A stretch of 64,000 nt of DNA from the NCBI RefSeq assembly GCF_010730575.1, contig NZ_AP022614.1, positions 4,402,001 to 4,466,000 on the forward strand, written 5' to 3'. Position 1 is the stretch's first letter, and every line of letters starts with the position of its first letter. Shown here piece by piece: positions 32,605 through 41,815 of the stretch. A program made the position numbers and the translations under genes. The notes beneath the pieces were generated by a model. The model saw nothing but the letters and a program-made list of their open reading frames with translations. It made no database searches and was not told the origin of the DNA. Source of the stretch: Mycobacterium parmense (GTDB lineage Bacteria > Actinomycetota > Actinomycetes > Mycobacteriales > Mycobacteriaceae).

Positions 32605-35600
32605 GTAGCGGCGCGGGGTTCCACAGCCCGCTGCGCGTCACCGTTCCCAGCTGCAGAAGGGCGGGCCGGGCGTCGGGGTAGTAGGGGGTCAGCCGCTGCA
32701 GCGAGCCCCAGTCCTGCGACCAGTCGTCCTTGAGGTAGGTCGCCACCGTCGTCGCCTTCAGCAGCAGTTCGGTGACGCCCAGCGGGCCGCCGCCGTTGTT
32801 GTCCATCACCGGTGAGTTGGCCTCGGCGCCAAAGCGATCCGGCAGGATTCGCCACTTCGGGGTTTCGTCGACGCCGTTCTGGTGGCCGAACGGGCGCTGG
32901 CAGGGGAACGCGAGCCCGACGAGCCAGTCCAGGAAAACCGGGTCCTTGGAGCCCACCACGTCCTGCAGCGTGCGCAGGTGCGGGATGCGCGGCGGGGTGA
33001 GCGCGATCCAGTGCTGCGGCGCCAGGTCCTCGTCGTCGGCGACGAGGCGGACCTGGGTGGCCGCGGCGGGGATCGCCGACATGGCCAGCCGCAGGTTGCG
33101 CCACGCCGGTGACGCCCCGACGTCGGCGAACTCGAACGACCCACCGGGGTGCCCGACGGCGGCCTGGTCGTCGGTGGCCCACTGCACCTGCACCTCGCGT
33201 GGGTCGAAGCGGCCGGCGGCGCTGACCACCAGCAGGGGCCCGGCCTGACTGCGCGGCGGCAGCCGATACCAGCCCGACCGCAGCCGGGCGGGCACCTGGA
33301 CGCCGGCCCGCCAACTGCCCAGCACCGGCGTTCTGGCCGGGTCCAGGTTGTAGGGCAACTGCGCTCGCGAACCGTTGATGCCCGGTGCGGCGACCGTGCC
33401 GCCCTCGGTCCCGGCCTGGTTGGTGGTGGTCTTGTCGTTGTCGTTGACGAAACTCTGGTCGCCCGGGCGTTCCATCACCGGGTCGGCGCGGACGTCGGCG
33501 GGAATGCCGTTGGGGGTCCAGCCTTCTGCCAGCCCCGCGCCCAGGGCGTCACCGACGGACCCGGTCACCGGGGCCAGCATGCCGGCGTTCGGGTCCTGTT
33601 CGACCAGCACGTCCTCGGCCAGCCCGCACGACTTGCCCATCAGGGCCTGCAGGTTCGACCGGCCCACCGACCACGCCGGGTACTGGTAGGTCATCGCGAG
33701 CGTCAGCGAGGCCACCTCGAAGGTCACCAGCAGCCACGCCGCGATCGCCAGCGGCGCCGCGACGATCCCGTCGAACCCGGGCCGCCCCCGGGTCGGGGAG
33801 GAGTCGGTCGCGACGAAGTGGAACCAGGCCGCCAGCACCAGCACCAGCACCGTCAGGCCGAGCAGCATGGTGGCGAACGCGTAGTGCCACTTGGGAAACG
33901 AATTGGACCATGGCACACCGAAATTGGAGACATACCACCAGCCGTTGACGCTGGCGAAAGACAGTGCCATCAAAAACAGCACCACGGCGGCGAACACCGT
34001 GCGGTTGCGGCGTGAGCGCATCGCCCGGGCCGCCACCGCCACGGCGGCCAGCGCGCCCAGCGAGCCGGCCAGTCCGGCGAACACCCCGAAGTGGTGCGTC
34101 CACTTCGTCGGGGTGAACATCATGGCCAGAAACGAGATGATCGTGATGCCGATGATCCGCAGGCTCGGCCCGGCGGCCGTTCCGGGTATGCGCCCCTTGC
34201 GCAGCGACATGGCCACCGATATCCCGAGCGCCAGCAGCAGCGCGAGCACGGCGAACCGCCGGGCGACCGAGCCGTCCGGGCTGGCCATGAACAGCCGCTC
34301 GTAGCGGATGTGCTCGTCGAACCAGCTCAGGCTGGGCCCCACCGAGCGCTTGAGGGCGGTGGCCTGGAGCTCGCCCGCCAGGGTCTGGTCGCGGAAGATC
34401 AAGATCACGGTCACGGTGGCGGCAGCGAGGATCGGGGCCAGCAGCGGCAGCGCGCCGAACTGCTTGGACCTGCGGTGCATGATGGTCCGCAGCGGCCCGA
34501 TCGCGACCAGCAGCGCGCCGATCGACGCGATGCCCGTCGGGCCGGAGAACAGGGTCAGCGCGCCGATGATGCAGGCCATCGCCACGGGAAGCAGCCTGCT
34601 GGTGGCCACCGCTCGCTCGACCGAGCACCAGGTCAGCAGGATGCCCAGCGCGATGATCGGCTCGGGCCGCAGCCCGTTGTTCAGCGGCAGCCAGACGGCA
34701 AGGAACATGCCCGCCGCCGTCCAGGCGGCCGCCCGGTTGGTCTTGACGGCGTGACCGAGCCGGGGGATGACCTCGCGGCTGATCACCCACCAGCAGGTCA
34801 GGGCCATCACCAGGGTGGGCAGCCGCATCCAGATGCTGGCGGTGCTGACGTGGGCCCACAACGCCAGCAGGTCGTAGTACCAGCCGAACGGCGCCTCGGG
34901 GGTGCCGAACCAGCGGTAGTAGTTGGCCATGTAGCCGGCGTGCTCGGACACCCGGGCCATGGTCAGGATGTAGCCGTCGTCGGAGGTGTTGGCGCCGACG
35001 AACTGCCACCACACCAGCACCGCGATCACCAGCGCGTCGAGGCCGCCGATCGACCACCAGCGCGACGGCAGGAAGCGCCGGTGCCGCAGGCCGTCGGCGC
35101 GGTCGAGCACGTGCAGGGCGATCAGCGCGACGGCGGTCAGCGCCACCCCGAGGATCATCGCCGCGAGTTTCAGCGGGGTGGGGCTGCTGCTGTAGCGGGT
35201 GTCGACGGTCGCCGAGAAGCTCAGGCCCGGGGGCGCCGGGCCGGACAGGTCGGTGAAGACGCCGACGATCTGCGGCCGGAAGTCATAGCCGCTGCGCTCG
35301 CCGCGCAGCGGTGCGCCCGGATGCTCGGCGTTAGGTCCCTGCGTGAGGCCGACGAACTCGGCGGCGACCTTGTCGGCGTGCGCGGTGAAGGTCAGCCGCT
35401 GGCAGGCCGGGCTGAGCACCTGGCTCAGCGGGGCGGTGACCACCGGGACGTTGCGCACCACGAGCACCAGCTCGTCGTTGGCGCGCGAGACGAGCAGCCC
35501 GCGGTCGACGGCCTTGGGCGCCTGCTTGGGCACGGTCGACAGCAGCACTGTCTTGGACGCGTTCTGTGGGCCGGCCAGTCCGGCGGCGGCCTGGCACGGG

Positions 35601-35854
35601 ATCGTGATGTTGAGCTCGGTGGCGACGTAACCGATCAGCGGCGCCTCGACGCTGCCGTAGGCGCCGTTCTGCGGCCAGTTCAGCTCAGCGGTGGTCTGTT
35701 TGACCGGCAGCAACGGCGTGGCGATCGCCAGCAGCGCCCCCAGCAGACCGGCGACGGTGGCCACCAGCCGGGCGATCCGGTGGTCGGCTCCCGTGTCGTT
35801 CACGGGGGTTGATGGTAGTTCTTCGGCCCGCTGGGGCGCGGTTTCGGTGGCCAT
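32597..35854 (-). CDS. embC: Arabinosyltransferase EmbC
   Basis: Adds alpha-1,5-arabinofuranose to lipomannan to make lipoarabinomannan, on the periplasmic face. 1085 residues with the Emb architecture; acidic motif GANTSDDGYILTMARV, loop FTPTKWTHHFG, C-terminal carbohydrate-binding region ending GLWNPAPLRH. It closely resembles M. tuberculosis EmbC near the N-terminus (IARLVATVAGLLGALLAIATP). ATG 35854 (MATETAP) was chosen by that similarity; the frame is open upstream but overlaps aftA. It starts 7 bases after the aftA stop, so aftA-embC are probably one unit, here cut off from embA-embB. Confidence 0.95.
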   Translation of the reverse strand: MATETAPQRAEELPSTPVNDTGADHRIARLVATVAGLLGALLAIATPLLPVKQTTAELNWPQNGAYGSVEAPLIGYVATELNITIPCQAAAGLAGPQNASKTVLLSTVPKQAPKAVDRGLLVSRANDELVLVVRNVPVVTAPLSQVLSPACQRLTFTAHADKVAAEFVGLTQGPNAEHPGAPLRGERSGYDFRPQIVGVFTDLSGPAPPGLSFSATVDTRYSSSPTPLKLAAMILGVALTAVALIALHVLDRADGLRHRRFLPSRWWSIGGLDALVIAVLVWWQFVGANTSDDGYILTMARVSEHAGYMANYYRWFGTPEAPFGWYYDLLALWAHVSTASIWMRLPTLVMALTCWWVISREVIPRLGHAVKTNRAAAWTAAGMFLAVWLPLNNGLRPEPIIALGILLTWCSVERAVATSRLLPVAMACIIGALTLFSGPTGIASIGALLVAIGPLRTIMHRRSKQFGALPLLAPILAAATVTVILIFRDQTLAGELQATALKRSVGPSLSWFDEHIRYERLFMASPDGSVARRFAVLALLLALGISVAMSLRKGRIPGTAAGPSLRIIGITIISFLAMMFTPTKWTHHFGVFAGLAGSLGALAAVAVAARAMRSRRNRTVFAAVVLFLMALSFASVNGWWYVSNFGVPWSNSFPKWHYAFATMLLGLTVLVLVLAAWFHFVATDSSPTRGRPGFDGIVAAPLAIAAWLLVTFEVASLTLAMTYQYPAWSVGRSNLQALMGKSCGLAEDVLVEQDPNAGMLAPVTGSVGDALGAGLAEGWTPNGIPADVRADPVMERPGDQSFVNDNDKTTTNQAGTEGGTVAAPGINGSRAQLPYNLDPARTPVLGSWRAGVQVPARLRSGWYRLPPRSQAGPLLVVSAAGRFDPREVQVQWATDDQAAVGHPGGSFEFADVGASPAWRNLRLAMSAIPAAATQVRLVADDEDLAPQHWIALTPPRIPHLRTLQDVVGSKDPVFLDWLVGLAFPCQRPFGHQNGVDETPKWRILPDRFGAEANSPVMDNNGGGPLGVTELLLKATTVATYLKDDWSQDWGSLQRLTPYYPDARPALLQLGTVTRSGLWNPAPLRH

Positions 35855-35861
35855 CGGGCGT

Positions 35862-37886
35862 TCACGCCCCCGGCTTGCGGATGGCCAGCACGAACGGCCC
35901 GACCGTCGAGACGGCAAAACGCGGGTCGTCGAACAGCGACGACCTCAGGTCGACGGTGTAGCGACGGACGTTGGGCTGGTTGGGGTAGACGTCCTCGGCC
36001 AGCCGCAGCGTGTAGGTGTCGTTCGCGCCCCGGCGCATGAGGAACACCGTCGGCGGCGGCCAGGGGCAGGCGTCCAGCGCGCGGATCAACTCGTCGGCGG
36101 TCTTGAGCGTGGACCATTTGTTGATCTGGGCGGCCCGCAGGTCGAACTGGGCCAGCGGGTTGGCATAGTGCGAGGTCAGCCCCTGGAATCCCCAGTAGGG
36201 GTAGTAGGACAGGAAGCTGTAGTCGGCCGTCATCACCACCGTCTGGTCGCGTGGCCGGCCCGTGACGTGCAGGATCGCGGCGTCGATCTCGCGGTAGAAC
36301 TTCTCCGAGCTCGGCGGGCGCCGGTCGCCGCGCTGGCCGTAGCCGTCGGTGTCGGTGTAGGCGATCGTGAGGTCCGGCCGCAGCACGTCGGGAATGTCCT
36401 GGCTGAACGCGATGGCGGCGGCCAGCCCGACCGCGGCCGCCACCGGCATCGCCGCCCGGCTCCGTTGGGCCAGGACCCGGGTGCCCTCGATGAAGCCGAA
36501 CGCCCCGGCGGCGACCAGCAGCACGGTCAGGGTGGGCTGCAGCCGGAACGACAACAGCGTGGTGCGCGCCAGCGTGGTCAGCATCGACAGCAGCGACCAC
36601 AGGTAGACGGCGAGCACGCCGATCCCCAGGCCGCCCGCGCGCACCGAGGTGCGGGCCCGTACCAGCAGCCAGAGCGTGCCGAGCAGGCAGACGGCGCCCA
36701 GCAGGGAGAACTGCAGCATCGGGAAGGTCAGCTCGGCGCCGTCGGCGGGCAGGTAGTGCTGGGCGCTGCCGGCGTCGCTGACGGGGCTGTGCGCGGCGCG
36801 CAGCAGGAAGGGCAACCACGTGGTGCTGGCGATCGCCGCCGCGATGACGGCGATCACCGCCAGCCTTCGCAGCGGGTCGAACGCGGCCCTGAAGCCGTCC
36901 TGCCGCCAGTGCGCAGCGGCCTGGACCAGCGCCATCAGCACGACGGTGAACGCGCTGAACGCCACCAGCAGCGTGTACCAGGTGGCCGCGAAGCCCAGGA
37001 ACAGCCCGGTGCCCACGACGGCCGCCCACCCGCGCCCGGGCCGCGCGAGCCCTGACCGCCCGAGTGTGCGGCCAGCTTCACACTCGCGCCCGAGTGTGCG
37101 GCCAGCTTCACACTCGCCGGCCCGCAGGCCCGACCAGGCGAGCACCAGCACCGGCGGCAGCAGCACCGTGATCATCGCGGCGTAGGGCTCGGGTGAGCTG
37201 TAGGCCAGCGTGGCCGCGGCGGTGGCGGTGGTGACGATCAGCGCATATTCGAAACGGATCATCCGCCACCACAGCACCAGCGCGACCGCGACGGCGATGG
37301 TGATCGAGGTGATCGCCCACGGCTTGCAGATCTCCCAGGCCGGCGCGCCGGTCAGCGCCGCCGCGCGCCCGCCGATCCAGAACCAGCCCGGCGGGTAGAA
37401 CGGCGGCAGCCCGAGGTAGGTCATGTCGTGCAGGGCGGGGCTGTCGGCGAGCCGGGTCAGGTACTCGGTGCGGAACTGCTGGTCGACCGAGATGCCGAAC
37501 AGGTACAGCCGGGTGGCCCCCAGCGGCATGCCCAGCGTGACGACCGTGAAGGCGGAGACGAACACCAGCCCGCCCAGCCGGGCCAGCGGCCGGTAGCGCT
37601 CGCGGCGCCCGGCCCAGCCGACGGCGGCCAGTCCGCCCAGGCAGCCGACCTGCCCGACGGTGGTCAGCGCGTGCAACTGGTTCGACGACGGGAAGGCGGG
37701 CCACTGCACCCGCGAGATGGCGATCAGGGAGACCACGGCGACCGCGGCGGCCACGGCGACCGCCGCGGCCATCTGGCCCAGGGTGGCCAGCGCGTTGCGC
37801 GTGCTCAGATCGGCAGCCTGCGGAAGAGGGCTCGCGGGATGTGTCGCAACACCATCATCACGTAACGGAATGCTGCTGGCGCCCAA
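35862..37886 (-). CDS. aftA: Galactan 5-O-arabinofuranosyltransferase AftA
   Basis: Primes arabinan by adding the first Araf to galactan from decaprenyl-phospho-arabinose. GT-C membrane protein, 674 residues versus about 643 in M. tuberculosis (from memory). Typical segments: ARVEW-like [38 protein letters not shown], and C-terminal [17 protein letters not shown]. The extra length lies mainly in a loop after [10 protein letters not shown], where a 2 x 30-bp repeat encodes [10 protein letters not shown] twice. The start is not certain: ATG 37886 overlaps dprE2 by 82 bases; ATG 37772 would give 636 residues but begins at the first membrane helix. Confidence 0.92.
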   Translation of the reverse strand: MGASSIPLRDDGVATHPASPLPQAADLSTRNALATLGQMAAAVAVAAAVAVVSLIAISRVQWPAFPSSNQLHALTTVGQVGCLGGLAAVGWAGRRERYRPLARLGGLVFVSAFTVVTLGMPLGATRLYLFGISVDQQFRTEYLTRLADSPALHDMTYLGLPPFYPPGWFWIGGRAAALTGAPAWEICKPWAITSITIAVAVALVLWWRMIRFEYALIVTTATAAATLAYSSPEPYAAMITVLLPPVLVLAWSGLRAGECEAGRTLGRECEAGRTLGRSGLARPGRGWAAVVGTGLFLGFAATWYTLLVAFSAFTVVLMALVQAAAHWRQDGFRAAFDPLRRLAVIAVIAAAIASTTWLPFLLRAAHSPVSDAGSAQHYLPADGAELTFPMLQFSLLGAVCLLGTLWLLVRARTSVRAGGLGIGVLAVYLWSLLSMLTTLARTTLLSFRLQPTLTVLLVAAGAFGFIEGTRVLAQRSRAAMPVAAAVGLAAAIAFSQDIPDVLRPDLTIAYTDTDGYGQRGDRRPPSSEKFYREIDAAILHVTGRPRDQTVVMTADYSFLSYYPYWGFQGLTSHYANPLAQFDLRAAQINKWSTLKTADELIRALDACPWPPPTVFLMRRGANDTYTLRLAEDVYPNQPNVRRYTVDLRSSLFDDPRFAVSTVGPFVLAIRKPGA
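37058..37117. repeat. Two perfect 30-bp palindromic repeats inside aftA
   Basis: Unit GCCCGAGTGTGCGGCCAGCT followed by TCACACTCGC occurs twice in tandem (37058-37087, 37088-37117) without mismatch. Each unit contains CGAGTGTG...CACACTCG, a dyad able to form a hairpin, like REP-type elements. Being 30 bp, each copy inserts ten codons and keeps the aftA frame. Confidence 0.85.
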
Positions 37887-38569
37887 ACCAATTCCTTACC
37901 TTTTGCGGCGGAGGTCACCGCGAGGTCGGCAACGTACTCCTTGTCGACGGTCAACGGGGCCTCTTTGACGTGCGCGCTCATCCGGGTGCGCACCTGACCG
38001 GGCCGGATCACCAGCACGCGAACACCGAACTCCCGCAGGGCCTCCGCCAGGCCGAGGTAGAAGCCGTCCAGGCCCGCCTTGGTGGAACCGTAGACGAAGT
38101 TCGACCGCCGCACCCGCTCGCCGGCCACCGTGCTCATCGCGATGATCTGGCCGAAGCCTTGCGCGCGCATTCTCTCGGCCAGCAGAACGCCTACCGAAAC
38201 GGCTGCGGTGTAATTGATTTCGGCCGCCATCACGGCCTTGCGCTGGTTCTGCCACAGCTCCTCGGCGTCCCCGAGGATGCCGAACGCGACGATGGCCACG
38301 TCGACGTCTCCGCCGGCGAACGCCTGGTCCATCATCTTCGGGTGGCTCTCGGTGTCGGTGGCCTCGAAATCGACCAGCTCCACCGACCGCGCGCCGGCCG
38401 CGCGCATCTGGGCCACCGCGGCGTCGCGGCCCGGGTCATTCGGCATGGCCGCCAGGATGATCCGGGCGTGCGCGTTTCGCAGGTAGCGCTCGCAGATGGC
38501 CAGGCCGATCTCCGAGGTCCCGCCGAGTAGCAGGATGGTCTGCGGGTTTCCCACGGCGTCAAGCACCAT
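37805..38569 (-). CDS. dprE2: Decaprenylphosphoryl-2-keto-ribose reductase DprE2
   Basis: NADH-dependent short-chain dehydrogenase that completes epimerisation of decaprenyl-phospho-ribose to arabinose, working with DprE1. 254 residues, the length I recall for Rv3791. The nucleotide-binding segment is [13 protein letters not shown]; the catalytic Ser/Tyr/Lys are visible in [10 protein letters not shown] and [10 protein letters not shown]. It begins 1 base after the dprE1 stop and overlaps aftA downstream, so dprE1-dprE2-aftA-embC form one likely operon. Confidence 0.95.
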   Translation of the reverse strand: MVLDAVGNPQTILLLGGTSEIGLAICERYLRNAHARIILAAMPNDPGRDAAVAQMRAAGARSVELVDFEATDTESHPKMMDQAFAGGDVDVAIVAFGILGDAEELWQNQRKAVMAAEINYTAAVSVGVLLAERMRAQGFGQIIAMSTVAGERVRRSNFVYGSTKAGLDGFYLGLAEALREFGVRVLVIRPGQVRTRMSAHVKEAPLTVDKEYVADLAVTSAAKGKELVWAPAAFRYVMMVLRHIPRALFRRLPI

Positions 38570-39961
38570 TTACAGCAACTCCAGGCGTCGGGCCATGTCC
38601 GAGGCGAAAACTTGCAGCGGGTCGACCTTGCGGCGCACCGCAATCCATTCGTCGATGCGCGGATACATGGCGTGGAAGGTTTCGGCGCTCACGCGCGAGT
38701 CCTTGGCGGTGTAGACCCGCCCGCCGAATTCCAGCACCCGGCGGTCGAGCTCGTTGAGGAACTCGTTGACGCCGTTCTTGTTGGGGAAGTCCATAGCGAC
38801 GTTCCAGCCGGCCATGGGGAAGCTCAGCGGTGCGCGGTTGCCGGGGCCGAAGAGCTTGAACACGTTCAGCGCCGAATAGTGGCCGCGGGTCTGGATCCAG
38901 CGAATGATGGCCTTGAACTCGTCCATCGCGTCGGGCGGGACCAGGAATTGATGCTGCGCGAAACCCGCTGGCCCGTAAGCATAATTCCAGCCGCGGACCA
39001 GGTCGAGCATGTGGTAGAACTGCGACAGGTTCATGATCTTGCCGCTGTAGGTTCCGCCCAGCCGGTAGTACACCTCGCCGATCGCCATGAACGACAGCTT
39101 GTTCATCGCGCTGACGGGAAAGACGTTGGGCACCGTCAACAGTTGCGGCGCATCGAATTTCAGCGGGTTCTTGGCGAGCTTCTTCGGCAACTGGTCGAGC
39201 TTCGCCAGGCTGCCGCGGCTGACAGCGGCCCGGCCGAGCTTCGGCGGCGGGCTGATCAGGTCGAACCAGGCGCTGGAGTACGTGTAGTTGTCCTCGCTGC
39301 CGTCGAGGTGCACGGCGACGGTCTCGTCGAGGTCCCTGGTGGCCACGCCGTCGGCGATGAAGTACGCCGTCTCCGTCGGCGTCATGGCGACGCTGGCGCG
39401 CAACACGATCCCGGTCAGGCCGTTGCCCCCGACGGTGGCCCAGAACAGCTCGGCGTCCGGGCCCTCGGGGGTGATCGTGCGGACGGTGCCGTCGGCCGTG
39501 AGCAGGTCCATCGAGCGGACGTGGTTGCCGAAGCTGCCGGCGCTGTGGTGGTTCTTGCCGTGGATGTCGCACGCGATCGCGCCGCCGACGGTGACCTGGC
39601 GCGTGCCGGGCAGCACCGGAACCCACAGCCCGAACGGGAGGGCGGCCCTCATCAACTGGTCCAGGCTGACGCCGGCGTCGACGTCGACCAGGCGGGTGTC
39701 GGCGTCGATCGAGTGGATGCGGTTGAGGGCCGTCATGTCGATCACCAGGCCGCCGCCGTTTTGCGCGTTGTCGCCGTAGGAGCGCCCCAGGCCGCGGGCG
39801 ATGACGCCCCGGCCGCCGCTCGTTCGGTCGGCGGCCACCCGGGCCACCGCCTTGGCGATCAGCTCCGGATCGCGGGTGGAGAGCACCTGGGCCACCGACG
39901 GCGCGGTGCGGCCGAAGCCCGTGAGCCGGGTGCTGCTGGTCGGAAGGTCGGTGCTCGACAT
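38570..39961 (-). CDS. dprE1: Decaprenylphosphoryl-ribose oxidase DprE1 (Cys387 replaced by Ala)
   Basis: FAD-dependent oxidase that makes the 2-keto intermediate of decaprenyl-phospho-arabinose; target of benzothiazinones. 463 residues. The FAD domain motifs [13 protein letters not shown] and [16 protein letters not shown] (His132 region) are present, followed by the substrate domain with [14 protein letters not shown]. The segment [12 protein letters not shown] has alanine at residue 389, where M. tuberculosis has Cys387 (WNICVDFP), the residue covalently attacked by nitro-benzothiazinones. Ala at this site is known in M. avium and gives natural resistance. ATG 39961 (MSSTDLP) is 2 residues longer than the M. 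tuberculosis start. Confidence 0.96.
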   Translation of the reverse strand: MSSTDLPTSSTRLTGFGRTAPSVAQVLSTRDPELIAKAVARVAADRTSGGRGVIARGLGRSYGDNAQNGGGLVIDMTALNRIHSIDADTRLVDVDAGVSLDQLMRAALPFGLWVPVLPGTRQVTVGGAIACDIHGKNHHSAGSFGNHVRSMDLLTADGTVRTITPEGPDAELFWATVGGNGLTGIVLRASVAMTPTETAYFIADGVATRDLDETVAVHLDGSEDNYTYSSAWFDLISPPPKLGRAAVSRGSLAKLDQLPKKLAKNPLKFDAPQLLTVPNVFPVSAMNKLSFMAIGEVYYRLGGTYSGKIMNLSQFYHMLDLVRGWNYAYGPAGFAQHQFLVPPDAMDEFKAIIRWIQTRGHYSALNVFKLFGPGNRAPLSFPMAGWNVAMDFPNKNGVNEFLNELDRRVLEFGGRVYTAKDSRVSAETFHAMYPRIDEWIAVRRKVDPLQVFASDMARRLELL

Positions 39962-39993
39962 CGTCAAAGAGGGTACCGCCTGCGGGTGCCGGC

Positions 39994-40422
39994 TCAGCGG
40001 ATGCGGAAGATCACGGCTCGCTGCACGACGAAGTTGATCACCGTCGCCGTCCCCTGCGCGATGATGAATGCGACGGGGATCGCCCACTTCTGATAGTGCA
40101 GAAGCGCCAGGCACAGGTGGTTCAGTCCGACCTGCACGGCGAAGGTGAGCGCGTAGAGCACCATCACCCCTGCGAACCGGGCGGTGCTGGGCGACGCCTG
40201 GAACGTCCAGCGCCGGTTGATCAGGTAGGCGGTGATGGTGCCGACGATGACGCTGATCAGCTTGGACAGGTCGACCTGCAGGCCCACCGCCTTCCACAGC
40301 GTGAGATAGACGCTGAAGTCGACGATCGCGGCGAAGGCACCGGTGACGACGAAGCGCGATACCTGCTGGGCGAGGCTCAGTTGGGGAAGCAGCGGCGCTG
40401 GTTCGGGCAACGGGGCAACCAT
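39994..40422 (-). CDS. GtrA-family membrane protein (Rv3789 type)
   Basis: 142 residues with four membrane helices of the GtrA family ([39 protein letters not shown], then two more). The M. tuberculosis homologue has been proposed either as a decaprenyl-phospho-arabinose flippase or as an anchor recruiting AftA and other arabinosyltransferases; both ideas fit its place 32 bases upstream of dprE1. The conserved NRRWTF motif after helix 2 is typical. Probably the first gene of the dprE1-dprE2-aftA-embC operon. Confidence 0.88.
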   Translation of the reverse strand: MVAPLPEPAPLLPQLSLAQQVSRFVVTGAFAAIVDFSVYLTLWKAVGLQVDLSKLISVIVGTITAYLINRRWTFQASPSTARFAGVMVLYALTFAVQVGLNHLCLALLHYQKWAIPVAFIIAQGTATVINFVVQRAVIFRIR

Positions 40423-40464
40423 TTGAGGGGAGTTTAACGGTGCCGCCGTCCCGCGAGGCGCCGT

Positions 40465-40944
40465 CTACGTGGGCGGCTTGACCGCGATCAGCTCGACCTG
40501 GTTCTCGCCGTGCGGGGTCGAATAGGTGACGGTGTCGCCCGGCTGATGCCCGGCGAGGGCCTGGGCCAACGGGCTGCGCGCGGTCAGGGTCTCCGTCTCG
40601 CGGCCGACGGGGGTCTCCTCGACGATCGAGATGACCTGCATGGTGACGACTTCGCCGTCGGGGAACCGGACGGTCACCTCGGTGCCGCCGGGCAGCGCCT
40701 CGGAGTCGTCGGAGTACGACGGGCCCGCCCGCAGGCGCCGGTCCAGCTCGTTGATGCGATCGGCGAGCACGACCAGTTCGTCGGCGCGCTGGATGGCTTC
40801 GGCGGCGTCGCCGTGGTCGCCGATCATGCCGCGGTCGTCCTTGACTTCCGCCTCGAGCCGGTCGCGCCGCTGCTTGAGCCGCTCCAGCTCCGCGGCTAGG
40901 TTCTCCCGCGCCGCGTCTGCCGCCGATGGGACTTCGTCGCTCAC
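40465..40944 (-). CDS. GreA-fold transcription factor (Rv3788 type)
   Basis: 159 residues: an N-terminal coiled coil (about 10-75; [42 protein letters not shown]) and a C-terminal FKBP-like domain ([17 protein letters not shown] ... [18 protein letters not shown]). This is the Gre/Rnk layout. The M. tuberculosis homologue is reported to bind RNA polymerase near the secondary channel and inhibit rather than stimulate cleavage. GTG 40944 follows GGTCGGGGG; the frame upstream to 40998 is not conserved. It lies 42 bases upstream of the GtrA gene, same strand. Confidence 0.86.
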   Translation of the reverse strand: MSDEVPSAADAARENLAAELERLKQRRDRLEAEVKDDRGMIGDHGDAAEAIQRADELVVLADRINELDRRLRAGPSYSDDSEALPGGTEVTVRFPDGEVVTMQVISIVEETPVGRETETLTARSPLAQALAGHQPGDTVTYSTPHGENQVELIAVKPPT

Positions 40945-41083
40945 GACCCCCGACCTTTCGCCCTGTTCGCCACGATCAATGGCGTACCAGTGTGACACCT
41001 GGACGGGCCGGTCGCCACGGTTACGCGTGCCGGGGTGGTGAGCCGTGCCCGCCCGGCGCCGGGGCGGCGCCTATGGTCGAGCG

Positions 41084-41803
41084 GTGACGATCGCCTACGA
41101 CGAGGCCCTGCGGGAGCGGATCGGCGCGCACCTGGCGGCCCACGACCGCCGCGTGGTCACCGACCCGACCAAGCGGCACGCGGCCGTCGCGGTCGTGCTG
41201 GTCGACTCCGAGGTCGGGGAGGACAGGGTGGACCCCGCGCCGGTGAACGACTGGATCGGCGGACGCCCGATGCCAGAAGCCGGCCTGGACGGTCGCATGG
41301 TCGACGTGTCCGGCGGCGCCGCTTTCCTGTTGTGCCGCAGGGCTTCTCGCCTCACCTCGCACGCCGCCCAGTGGGCCCTGCCGGGCGGTCGCCTGGACCC
41401 GGGCGAAAGCCCGCAGGACGCCGCGCTGCGAGAGCTCAACGAGGAGGTCGGCATCGAGCTGCCCGGGTCGGCCATTCTCGGACTTCTCGACGACTATCCG
41501 ACCCGGTCGGGCTACGTGATCACGCCGGTGGTGCTGTGGGGCGCCGGACGACTCGATCCCCGGCCCGAGCCCGACGAGGTGGTGGCCGTCTACCGGGTGG
41601 GGCTGCACCAGTTGCAGCGCGCGGATTCCCCGCGTTTCATCGCCATTCCGGAGAGCCCGCGGCCCGTGGTGCAGATTCCGTTGGGAAACGATCTGATTCA
41701 CGCGCCCACCGGTGCCGTGTTGCTGCAGCTGCGGTGGTTGTGCCTGGAGGGCCGCGACGACCCGGTCGACGAGCTCGAGCAGCCGGTGTTCGCCTGGAAG
41801 TAG
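41084..41803 (+). CDS. Nudix hydrolase
   Basis: 239 residues. A full Nudix box, GX5EX7REUXEEXGU, is visible as GRLDPGESPQDAALRELNEEVGI, shown here in parts GRLDPGES and RELNEEVGI. It hydrolyses a nucleoside diphosphate linked to an unknown group; the size and N-terminal region resemble CoA pyrophosphatase-like Nudix proteins, not certain. GTG 41084 (MTIAYDEALRERI) was chosen as the natural start; the ORF can extend 13 codons upstream. Divergent from the GreA-fold gene, convergent with the 13E12-type gene 13 bases downstream. Confidence 0.85.
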   Translation: MTIAYDEALRERIGAHLAAHDRRVVTDPTKRHAAVAVVLVDSEVGEDRVDPAPVNDWIGGRPMPEAGLDGRMVDVSGGAAFLLCRRASRLTSHAAQWALPGGRLDPGESPQDAALRELNEEVGIELPGSAILGLLDDYPTRSGYVITPVVLWGAGRLDPRPEPDEVVAVYRVGLHQLQRADSPRFIAIPESPRPVVQIPLGNDLIHAPTGAVLLQLRWLCLEGRDDPVDELEQPVFAWK

Positions 41804-41815
41804 CGATCGCGAGCG

